From positions 1 through 64,000 of the forward strand of contig NZ_JADKYB010000031.1 of assembly GCF_016918855.1 (NCBI RefSeq): a DNA stretch of 64,000 nt. The letters run 5' to 3'. This DNA is from Actinacidiphila acididurans (lineage in GTDB: Bacteria > Actinomycetota > Actinomycetes > Streptomycetales > Streptomycetaceae). The notes under the pieces were generated by a model, which worked only from the letters and a program-made list of their open reading frames with translations, had not been told where the DNA came from and made no database searches. Position 1 is the first letter of the stretch, and every line of letters starts with the position of its first letter. Below, one piece after another: positions 32,602-39,893 of this stretch. The translations under genes and the position numbers were made by a program.

Positions 32602-34377
32602 ATGGCCACGCTGACATCGGTGAACGTGGGGCTGCCGAAGGACGTGCCGTGGCAGGGCCGCACGGTGCGCACCGGGGTGTGGAAGGCACCAGTGACCGGG
32701 CCGCGGATGGCACGGCGGCTGAACATCGACGGGGACGGGCAGGGCGACCTGGCCGGGCACGGCGGCGAGATGCGCGCGGTGCTGGTGTACCAGCTCGACT
32801 CCTACCGCCACTGGGCGCGCGAACTGGACCGCGACGACCTGCGGCCGGGGCATTTCGGCGAGAACTTCACGGTGGACGGGCTGCCGGACGACGAGGTGTG
32901 CGTCGGGGACCGCTACCGGATCGGCGGCGCGGTGTTCGAGGTCACCCAGCCGCGGGTGACCTGCTACCGGGTGGGCCTGCGGCTGGGCGTGCCCGCGATG
33001 GCGGCGCTGCTGGTGGCGCACCGGCGGCCCGGGTTCTACCTGCGGGTGATCGAGGAGGGCGAGGTCGCGGCCGGGCAGGAGATCGTCAAGGTCGCCGACG
33101 GCCCCGAGGGGATGACGGTCGAGGAGATCGACGCGGTGCTCTACCTGCCCGGCCGCACCCGGGAGCAGGTCGAGCGGGCGCTGCGGATCCCGGCGCTCAG
33201 CCCGGGCTGGCAGGCCTCGATGCGGGCGCTGCTCGACCAGCCCGACGGCGGCTCCGCCACGGGCGCCGGCAACGCGGGCCTCACCGGTGCCACCGCGCCG
33301 CCGCCGGCCTGGCCGGGCTTCCGGCCGCTGACCGTCACCCAGGTGCGGCCGGAGAGCGGCAGCGTGCTGTCCCTGACGCTGGCCGCGCCGGACGGCGCCG
33401 CGCTGCCGCCCCCGCTGCCCGGCCAGTTCGTGACGCTGCGGATCCGCCCGGCCGACGGCGCGGCGCCGCTCGTGCGCAGCTACTCCCTGTCCGGCGAGCC
33501 GGACGCGGGCACGTACCGGATCAGCGTGAAGCGGGAGCCGCACGGCGTGGCGAGCGGCTATCTGCACGCGCGGGCAAGGGCCGGCGACGAGGTGGAGACG
33601 GCCGCGCCGCGCGGTACCTTCTGCCTGTCCGGGGGTGCGGAGCCGGTGGTCCTGCTGTCCAGCGGGGTCGGCGCCACCCCGGTGCTGGCCATGCTGCACG
33701 CGCTCGCCCGGTCCGGCGCGGACCGCGAGGTGTGGTGGCTGTACGGGGCCCGCGACGGCACGGAGCACCCGTTCGCAGCGGAGAGCCGGGACCTGCTGGC
33801 CGCACTCCCCCGCACCCGCAGCCGCGTCTTCTACAGCCGTCCCGGGCCCGGCGACCGCGCGGGCGAGGACTACACCGACGCGGGCCGGCTCACCCCGGCG
33901 CGGATCGGCGGCCTGGGGCTGCCGGCCGACGCGCACGCGTACCTGTGCGGGCCGCGGGCATTCATGGACGACTCCACGGCGGCCCTGGTCGACGCCGGTC
34001 TGGACCCGTCCCGGATCCACACCGAGCTGTTCGGGGCCGCGGCCGGGCTGACCCCCGGCATCGCCGCGGCGGGCGGCCGCGCCCCGCACCAGCCGGCGGG
34101 CGAGCCGGGCACCGGCCCGGAGGTGACGTTCGCGCGCAGCGGCCTGACCGTGCGCTGGCCGGCCGGCTGCGCCAGCCTGCTGGAGCTGGCCGAGGCGTGC
34201 GACGTGCCGGTCCGCTGGTCCTGCCGTACCGGGGTGTGCCACACCTGCGAACTGCCGCTGCTCGCCGGGGCGGTGGCCTACTCCCCCGACCCGGTCGAGC
34301 CGCCGGCCGCAGGCAACGCCCTGATCTGCTGCTCCCGTCCCGCCGACGACGTGGAGTCGGTCGTACTGGACCTGTGA
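32602..34377 (+). CDS. MOSC domain / flavin oxidoreductase / ferredoxin fusion
   Basis: A 591-residue three-part protein. Residues 1-200 are a YiiM-like MOSC domain (GDLAGHGGEMRAVLVYQLDS; FGENFTVDG; QPRVTCYRVG), including the cysteine used by molybdenum-cofactor sulfurases. Residues 240-470 are a ferredoxin-NADP reductase-like module (VRSYSLSGEPD; SSGVGATPVLAML; AYLCGPRAFM). The C-terminal 85 residues are a plant-type [2Fe-2S] ferredoxin with CRTGVCHTC and a late Cys. The whole can pass electrons from NAD(P)H via flavin to an iron-sulfur cluster, perhaps toward a bound molybdenum-type substrate. ATG 32602 has GAGGTGGG upstream. Confidence 0.88.
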   Translation: MATLTSVNVGLPKDVPWQGRTVRTGVWKAPVTGPRMARRLNIDGDGQGDLAGHGGEMRAVLVYQLDSYRHWARELDRDDLRPGHFGENFTVDGLPDDEVCVGDRYRIGGAVFEVTQPRVTCYRVGLRLGVPAMAALLVAHRRPGFYLRVIEEGEVAAGQEIVKVADGPEGMTVEEIDAVLYLPGRTREQVERALRIPALSPGWQASMRALLDQPDGGSATGAGNAGLTGATAPPPAWPGFRPLTVTQVRPESGSVLSLTLAAPDGAALPPPLPGQFVTLRIRPADGAAPLVRSYSLSGEPDAGTYRISVKREPHGVASGYLHARARAGDEVETAAPRGTFCLSGGAEPVVLLSSGVGATPVLAMLHALARSGADREVWWLYGARDGTEHPFAAESRDLLAALPRTRSRVFYSRPGPGDRAGEDYTDAGRLTPARIGGLGLPADAHAYLCGPRAFMDDSTAALVDAGLDPSRIHTELFGAAAGLTPGIAAAGGRAPHQPAGEPGTGPEVTFARSGLTVRWPAGCASLLELAEACDVPVRWSCRTGVCHTCELPLLAGAVAYSPDPVEPPAAGNALICCSRPADDVESVVLDL

Positions 34378-34386
34378 GCCGGCGCG

Positions 34387-35034
34387 TCAGCGCACGATCC
34401 GCTGCTCCTCGGGTTCCGGTTCGGCCAGGAAGGAGCCGTAGCGGGGACTGCCGTCGGGCTCGTAGGTCAGGGCGAGCACGCCGGTGGAGGTGGTCCGGCT
34501 GCCGGTGAGGCGGAAGGCCGTGGCCGGGCCGTCGTCCGGGAACAGCCGGTGGCCGGCGCCGAGGACCACGGGGTAGACCAGCACCTGGAACTCGTCCACC
34601 AGGCCGTGCGCGAGCAGGAAGCGGACCAGCCCGCCGCTGCCGAACACCTGGAGTTCGCCGCCCTCGGCCGCCTTCAGCTCGGTGACCGCGGCGACCGGGT
34701 CGGGGCCGAGCAGAGTGCTGTGCCGCCAGGCCGGCTCGGGCCGGGTGAGCGTGGTCGAGGCCACGTACTTGGGCAGGCCGTTCAGGGTGCGGGCGACCGG
34801 GTTGTCGTCGGAGATGTGCGGCCAGTAACCCGCGAAGATCTGGTACGTGTGCCGGCCCAGCAGGAACGCCCCGGCGGCGGCCATCCGCGCGTCGATGATC
34901 TCCCCCATGTCGTCGTCGGCGTACGGCACCTGCCATCCGCCCTGGTCGAACCCGTCCCGCCGGTCCTCCTCCGGCCCGCCCGGCGCCTGCACCACGCCGT
35001 CCATGGTCATGAAGCTCGTCACGGTCAGTCGCAT
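34387..35034 (-). CDS. Dihydrofolate reductase-like (RibD C-terminal domain) protein
   Basis: A 215-residue protein of the RibD_C/DHFR fold. LTVTSFMTMDGVVQAPGG opens it, GAFLLGRHTYQIFAGYWP follows, and LQVFGSGGLVRFLLAHGLVDEF is the NADPH-binding core. Family members reduce pteridine or flavin-pathway intermediates, but most are uncharacterised. ATG 35034 is preferred. A GTG nine bases earlier is possible. Confidence 0.85.
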   Translation of the reverse strand: MRLTVTSFMTMDGVVQAPGGPEEDRRDGFDQGGWQVPYADDDMGEIIDARMAAAGAFLLGRHTYQIFAGYWPHISDDNPVARTLNGLPKYVASTTLTRPEPAWRHSTLLGPDPVAAVTELKAAEGGELQVFGSGGLVRFLLAHGLVDEFQVLVYPVVLGAGHRLFPDDGPATAFRLTGSRTTSTGVLALTYEPDGSPRYGSFLAEPEPEEQRIVR

Positions 35035-35206
35035 GTCCCTCACCTCACGGTGTCCGTCCGGTGTCCTGTCGCCCTTGATGACGACGGGCGCGGCCCGGAT
35101 TCATCGGTTTCATCGGTACGGGGTCCCGCGCGGGCCGGTCCACGGCTGAGGTCCGTACGGGTGACGGCCGCCGCCGAGCCCGCCCGCATTCCGCTATGCC
35201 AGATAG

Positions 35207-35219
35207 CTATGTAACATAG
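35207..35219. promoter_or_regulatory. Palindromic MarR operator
   Basis: CTATG-TAA-CATAG is a perfect inverted repeat ending five bases before the MarR start codon. Its position over the promoter and start suggests autorepression, as in most MarR systems, together with control of the coupled MFS gene. Confidence 0.65.
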
Positions 35220-35224
35220 AAACC

Positions 35225-35698
35225 ATGCGGGACGGTGAGATCGAACGGCTGCGGACCCAGTTGAAGCTGCTCCAGCAGCGGCTGCGGCGTGAGGCGCTGC
35301 CCGTGCCCGGGGTGTCGCTCACGGCGGCGCGGGTGCTGGGCGCCTCGGTGCGGCTGGGCGATGGGGCGTCGCCGCGGAAGCTGGCCGAGGAGGCGCGGAT
35401 GACCAGTTCGAATGTGGCCGCCGCGCTGCGCGAGCTGGAGCGGGCGGGGCTGGTGGCCCGGGAGCAGGATCCGGCGGACGGGCGGCGGGTGCTGGTCGTG
35501 GTCACCGAGGAGGGCCGGTCGGTGGTGGCCGCGCGGCGCCGGGAGCGCGACACCTGGCTGGGCCGGGCGATCGGGGAGCTGCTGGACGAGCGTGAGCAGG
35601 AGATCCTGGTGGCCGCGGGCGAACTGCTGGAGCGGCTGGCCGGGTACGAGCCGCCCGCGTCCGGACCCGCGGGCGGAACCTTGGACCGGCAGAAGTGA
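35225..35698 (+). CDS. MarR-family transcriptional regulator
   Basis: A 157-residue winged-helix regulator. The recognition region is PRKLAEEARMTSSNVAAALR, and the wing carries AREQDPADGRRVLVVVTEEG, the classic D-x-R-D-G-R type turn. The N-terminal helix mediates dimerisation. A 13-bp palindrome lies just upstream. Its stop overlaps the start of the MFS exporter gene, so it probably represses a drug efflux operon until a ligand binds. Confidence 0.9.
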   Translation: MRDGEIERLRTQLKLLQQRLRREALPVPGVSLTAARVLGASVRLGDGASPRKLAEEARMTSSNVAAALRELERAGLVAREQDPADGRRVLVVVTEEGRSVVAARRRERDTWLGRAIGELLDEREQEILVAAGELLERLAGYEPPASGPAGGTLDRQK

Positions 35699-37002
35699 GG
35701 CCGCGGGCACTGACCGGCTGGCTGTCCCGGACCGGCTCCTCGCTCGCCGTGCGCGACTACCGGCTGTATTTCACCGGGCAGTCGGTCTCGGTGGCCGGCA
35801 CCTGGATGCAGACCCTCGCGCTGGCCCTGCTGGTCCTGCAACTGTCCGGCTCGGGCACGGACCTGGGCCTGGTCACCGCGCTGCGGCTGCTGCCGTTCCT
35901 GCTGCTCGGCCCGGTCGGCGGGGTGATCGCCGACCGGCACGACAAACGGCGCCTGCTCTACGTGACGCAGTCCGCGTCCGCGTGCGTCGCCGCGGCCTTC
36001 GCGGTGCTGACCGCGGTGCACGCCGAGTCGGTGCCCCTGGTCATGGTGCTGTCGCTGCTGCTCGGCTGCTGCACCGTGCTGGACAACCCGGCCCGGCAGA
36101 GCCTGATCGCGGACCTGGTGCCGCGCGAGCACCTGGCGAACGCCGTCACCCTGAACTCGGTGTCCATGAACCTGGCCCGGGTGCTGGGCTCGGCGCTCGG
36201 CGGCGCGCTGGTCGCCGGGGTGGGCCTGACGGCCTGTTTCGCCTTCAACGCGCTGTCCTTCGGCGCGGTCCTGCTGAGCCTGGCCATGATGCGCGGCGAG
36301 CACACCCGGCCGCGGACCCGCCCGGCCCGGGAGAAGGGCCAGGTCCGGGCGGGTCTGCGGTATGTGCGCCGGACTCCGGCGCTGGCCCTGCCGCTCATGA
36401 TGCTGACGGTGATAGGCACCCTGGCGTACGAATTCCCGGTCACGTTGCCGCTGGTCGCGCGCGGCGCGTTCCACGGCGGGGCGGCGGCGTACGGCGCGAT
36501 GGCCTCGGTCATGGGCGCGGGCGCGGTGGTGGGCGGCCTGGTGGCCGCCGGGCGCCGCCGCTCGGCCCGCGCCACGAGCCTGTCCGTGGCGGCCACCGGG
36601 TGGGGCGTCGCCATCCTGGCCGCCGCGCTGGCGCCCACCTTCGCCCTGGAACTGGCGGCGCTGGTGTTCGTCGGCTACGGCGCGATCACCTTCAACTCCC
36701 TGGCCAAGACCTCCCTGCAACTGGCGTCCGAGCCCGGCATGCGCGGCCGCGTCATGGCGCTGTGGGCCCTGTCCTGGGGCGGGTCCACGGCGGTCGGCGG
36801 CCCGCTGGTCGGCTGGATCGCGCAGGAGGTGGGCAGCCGCTGGTCCCTGGTCGCCGGCGGCGCGCCGACCCTGCTGCTGGGGCTGGTCATGCTGCCCGCG
36901 CTGCGCGGCATCGACCGCGGGGGCGCCGGGCCGGTGCCCGCCCCGGCGTCCTCCCGCCCGGTGGCGGGGTCCGGCAACGCGGAGCCCAGCAAGCAGGGGT
37001 GA
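35695..37002 (+). CDS. MFS exporter (EntS-like)
   Basis: A 435-residue transporter with about twelve hydrophobic segments. VRDYRLYFTGQSVSVAGTWM and DNPARQSLIADLVPREHLAN are hallmarks of the MFS_3 group, which includes the enterobactin exporter EntS. The GTG start overlaps the MarR stop as GTGA. The MarR partner suggests inducible export of a toxic compound. The substrate is unknown. Confidence 0.9.
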   Translation: MRPRALTGWLSRTGSSLAVRDYRLYFTGQSVSVAGTWMQTLALALLVLQLSGSGTDLGLVTALRLLPFLLLGPVGGVIADRHDKRRLLYVTQSASACVAAAFAVLTAVHAESVPLVMVLSLLLGCCTVLDNPARQSLIADLVPREHLANAVTLNSVSMNLARVLGSALGGALVAGVGLTACFAFNALSFGAVLLSLAMMRGEHTRPRTRPAREKGQVRAGLRYVRRTPALALPLMMLTVIGTLAYEFPVTLPLVARGAFHGGAAAYGAMASVMGAGAVVGGLVAAGRRRSARATSLSVAATGWGVAILAAALAPTFALELAALVFVGYGAITFNSLAKTSLQLASEPGMRGRVMALWALSWGGSTAVGGPLVGWIAQEVGSRWSLVAGGAPTLLLGLVMLPALRGIDRGGAGPVPAPASSRPVAGSGNAEPSKQG

Positions 37003-37049
37003 GCCCCGGGGCGTTGCAGGGGCGGGCCCGGACCAGGGAGTGAGCGGGC

Positions 37050-38054
37050 TCAGGAGGCGATCGAAGCGGTGCGCCGGGCGACGGCCTCGCGGGTCTCCTC
37101 GGCGATCAGGTCCGCGTTCACGGCCGCACCGGCCCGCACGCCCGCGGCGGCCGAGCCGATGACCTGGCCGACCAGGTCCGTGACGTTGCCGGCCACCCAC
37201 ACGCCGGGCACGGAGGTCTGTCCCATCGGGTCCGCCGGGACGGCGCTGCCGATCACCGTGCCGGCCATCTCCTGCTCGACCGGCACCAGCCCGAGGGGCG
37301 CGAGGAAGCCGGCCCGCGCGGTCAGCCGCCCGGCGACGGCCAGCGCCTCGCAGGGCACGACCGTGCCGTCGGCCAGCCGGACCCCGGTCATGCCGTTCCC
37401 GTTCCGTTCCAGGGCGCGCACCTCGCCGTCCACCACGGCGACGCCGCGCGCGGCGAGCTGCTCGTACTCCTGCTCGGCCGGCTCGGGGCCGGTGTGCAGG
37501 AAGAGGGTGACGTGCGGGCTCCACTGCCGCCAGAGCAGGGCCTGGTGGACGGCCATGGGCCCGGTCGCGAGGACGCCGATCCGCCGGTCCCGTACCTCCC
37601 AGCCGTGGCAGTACGGGCAGTGCACCACGTCGGAGCCCCACAACTCGGTCAGTCCCGGCAGGTCGGGCAGTTCGTCCACCAGGCCGGTGGCCACCAGGAG
37701 GCGACGGCCGCCGAACCGGGTGCCGTCGGCGAGGGCGACGCCGAACCCTTCGGGCTCGCGCCCGGCGGACACGACCGTGCCCTCGGCGATCCGCACCCCG
37801 TAGCCAGCCGCCTCCCGCCGTCCGGCGGCCAGCAGCTCGGCCGGGGGCGTGCCCTCGTGCCCGAGGTAGACGTGCACTCCCGAGGCCGGCGCGTTGCGCG
37901 GCTGCCCGCCGTCCACCACCAGCACCGAGCGCCTGGCCCGGCCCAGCGTCACTGCCGCGGCCAGCCCGGCCGCCCCGCCGCCGATCACCACGACGTCGTA
38001 CCGGCCGCCCGCCGGGTCCGGCCGCGTCCCGATGTCTTCCCGCTCCGCGTTCAT
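37050..38054 (-). CDS. Thioredoxin-reductase-like flavoprotein
   Basis: A 334-residue FAD/NAD(P)H oxidoreductase. The FAD site is VVVIGGGAAGLAAAVTLGRA, a CPYC redox pair lies in HCPYCHGWEV, and the C-terminal GVWVAGNVTDLVGQVIGSAA binds FAD. CxxC flavoproteins of this size can reduce thioredoxin-like partners or oxidise dithiols in natural products. No thioredoxin gene is adjacent. ATG 38054 has GGGAG upstream, and the longer frame to 38237 is not supported. Confidence 0.88.
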   Translation of the reverse strand: MNAEREDIGTRPDPAGGRYDVVVIGGGAAGLAAAVTLGRARRSVLVVDGGQPRNAPASGVHVYLGHEGTPPAELLAAGRREAAGYGVRIAEGTVVSAGREPEGFGVALADGTRFGGRRLLVATGLVDELPDLPGLTELWGSDVVHCPYCHGWEVRDRRIGVLATGPMAVHQALLWRQWSPHVTLFLHTGPEPAEQEYEQLAARGVAVVDGEVRALERNGNGMTGVRLADGTVVPCEALAVAGRLTARAGFLAPLGLVPVEQEMAGTVIGSAVPADPMGQTSVPGVWVAGNVTDLVGQVIGSAAAGVRAGAAVNADLIAEETREAVARRTASIAS

Positions 38055-38172
38055 GCGGTGCTCCCTTCGTCCGGGGGCCCACGGTGCGCCGGATGGTGCC
38101 AGTTCGACAAACATCGTTGCCGGACCGGCAAAGGCGACAGGAAGGCTCCGGAGTCCGCTCCCGCCGCGCGGC

Positions 38173-38430
38173 TCAGTCCGCGGTGACACCCCAGTAGCCG
38201 ATCGCGGCCGGTTGCCCGTCCACGTGGAGCACGACACAGTTGCCGGCGGCGCGGTCGGGGAAGTCCAGGCGATCGGACCTCAAGGCGTCGTGCCACTCGG
38301 CCTCGGTGGGCCGGCCGCCGGGACACCAGGCGCGGATCTCCTCCCGCGTCAACGACCGCATGAAGGGACCCCACGCCGCCGCCGGATCCGGCCGGTACGG
38401 ACCCGTGTGGATCCACCCGTTGCCGCCCAC
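38173..38430 (-). CDS. Small conserved-looking protein of unknown function
   Basis: An 85-residue frame beginning VGGNGWIHTGPYRPDPAAAW and ending AAIGYWGVTAD. GTG 38430 has GGGGAGG eight bases upstream. Longer frames on this strand read into arginine-rich, unlikely sequence. I cannot assign a function. It precedes the flavoprotein gene by 118 bases on the same strand. Confidence 0.55.
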   Translation of the reverse strand: MGGNGWIHTGPYRPDPAAAWGPFMRSLTREEIRAWCPGGRPTEAEWHDALRSDRLDFPDRAAGNCVVLHVDGQPAAIGYWGVTAD

Positions 38431-38573
38431 GTGGGCCACCTCCCCTGCCGTCCTTCTTGATCGATGACCGCAGCGTAGGGGCGGGCACCGACAACGAGGG
38501 ATGCCGGACGTGATATGCGACTCAACTGCTCCGAATGGCGGGCGATCCCGAAGTATCGTGCTAGAGCCGCGTC

Positions 38574-38579
38574 TTGACA
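38574..38579 (+). promoter_or_regulatory. -35 candidate (TTGACA) for the type III PKS gene
   Basis: A perfect TTGACA lies 75 bases before the ATG at 38654. I do not see a convincing -10 at 16-18 bases, so only the -35 is suggested. Confidence 0.3.
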
Positions 38580-38653
38580 TCGACCTCCACGCTTGGCGGC
38601 TTTGCATCTTTCGCGGCATTTCGTGGGCCTTGAGAGAGAAAGGGGGGCATCTG

Positions 38654-39838
38654 ATGGTCGCTTACGTGTGTCCTCCTGTCGTGTTGCAGGGCGAACACGT
38701 CGTGCACACCGACCGGATCCTGGCGGAGGTACGGGAGCGGCACCCGCGGGCGCCGTGGCTGTCGCGGATGGACGGCATCGCGGCGAGCACGGGGATCGCC
38801 GCTCGCGGGTGGATGCTGCCGCTGGACGCGGCGGTGTCGGCGAGCACCGGCGGCGGCCTGCGCTTCCCGGCCGCCCCCGCCGCCCGGGAGGCGCTGGCCG
38901 GGGGCGGGTTCACGGAGGCGGACGTGGCGCGGGCGATCGCCGCGCTCGAGGTGATCCCCGCGCCGCAGACCATCGAGGAGCGTACGGCGCCGGCCTGGGC
39001 GGCCGTGCAGGAGTACGGGGAGCGGGCCGCCCGCGGCGCCCTGGCGGCGGCCGGCGTGACGGCGAGCGACGTGGACTGCCTGATCACGAGTCATTCCACC
39101 ACCCCGGCCCTGCCCGGCCTCGACCTGGCGCTGCTCAACCGGCTGCCGCTGCGCGGGAACGTCCTGCTGCTGCCGGCCACCCAGTGGGCCTGCATCGCCG
39201 GGACCCGCTCCCTCGCGCTGGCGGCCGACCTGGTCGCCGCGGACCCGGACCGGGTCGTCCTGATCGTCATATCGGAGGCGCTGAGCACCACGTACCAGCC
39301 GTCCGACGACTCGCTGGAATCCCTCATCGTCCGGCTGCTGTTCGCGGACACCGCGGTGGCCGCCGTGGTCACCGGCCGCCCCCGGGACGAATCGATTCTG
39401 CAGCTGGACGCGACCTGGCACCACACCCTGCCCGGCACCGCGGACCTGCACCGGCTGGAGACACGGGTCGACGGCACGCACTTCGTCATGGACCGGCGCG
39501 GCCCCCGTGCCGTGCAGGAGACGGTCGCCGCCATGTGGGAGTGGCTGCGCGTACGCCACCAGGACGACGGCACGCTCTGGCACCCGGACCTGCTGCTCGC
39601 GCACCCGGGCGGCACACGGGTGCTGGAGTACATGGAGCAGACCATGCCCGCGGACTGGCCGGCGGACCTGCTCGCGTACAGCAGGGAGAGCTACACCACC
39701 GGCAACCGCGGCGGCGCCGCGGTCTTCGACATCCTGCGGCGGGCGTACGACGCCGGGCAGAAGAGCGGCGACCGTGCGGTGCTGTACGCGGCCGCGCCGG
39801 GGCTCACTGCGACGTCCGTGGAGGGGCGGTGGCTGTAG
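38654..39838 (+). CDS. Type III polyketide synthase (chalcone synthase-like)
   Basis: A 394-residue protein with the complete Cys-His-Asn triad: Cys180 in TQWACIAGTRSL, His317 in LAHPGGTRVL and Asn351 in YTTGNRGGAAVFDIL. These enzymes extend an acyl-CoA with malonyl-type units and cyclise the chain to pyrones or phenols, as germicidin synthase or RppA do. The starter unit cannot be read here. No methyltransferase, P450 or oxidase is adjacent, so the product may be a simple pyrone or resorcinol. ATG 38654 follows an AAAGGGGGG stretch. Confidence 0.9.
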   Translation: MVAYVCPPVVLQGEHVVHTDRILAEVRERHPRAPWLSRMDGIAASTGIAARGWMLPLDAAVSASTGGGLRFPAAPAAREALAGGGFTEADVARAIAALEVIPAPQTIEERTAPAWAAVQEYGERAARGALAAAGVTASDVDCLITSHSTTPALPGLDLALLNRLPLRGNVLLLPATQWACIAGTRSLALAADLVAADPDRVVLIVISEALSTTYQPSDDSLESLIVRLLFADTAVAAVVTGRPRDESILQLDATWHHTLPGTADLHRLETRVDGTHFVMDRRGPRAVQETVAAMWEWLRVRHQDDGTLWHPDLLLAHPGGTRVLEYMEQTMPADWPADLLAYSRESYTTGNRGGAAVFDILRRAYDAGQKSGDRAVLYAAAPGLTATSVEGRWL

Positions 39839-39893
39839 CGGGTGAGCAACCGGTGGTGGGCCGAGTCGCCCGCAGCCGATCGTCGCCCGGTCG

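Noticed and set aside
35194..38082. A 962-codon minus-strand open frame
   Set aside because: It covers the MarR and MFS genes in antisense, and part of the flavoprotein gene in a wrong frame. There are no recognisable motifs.
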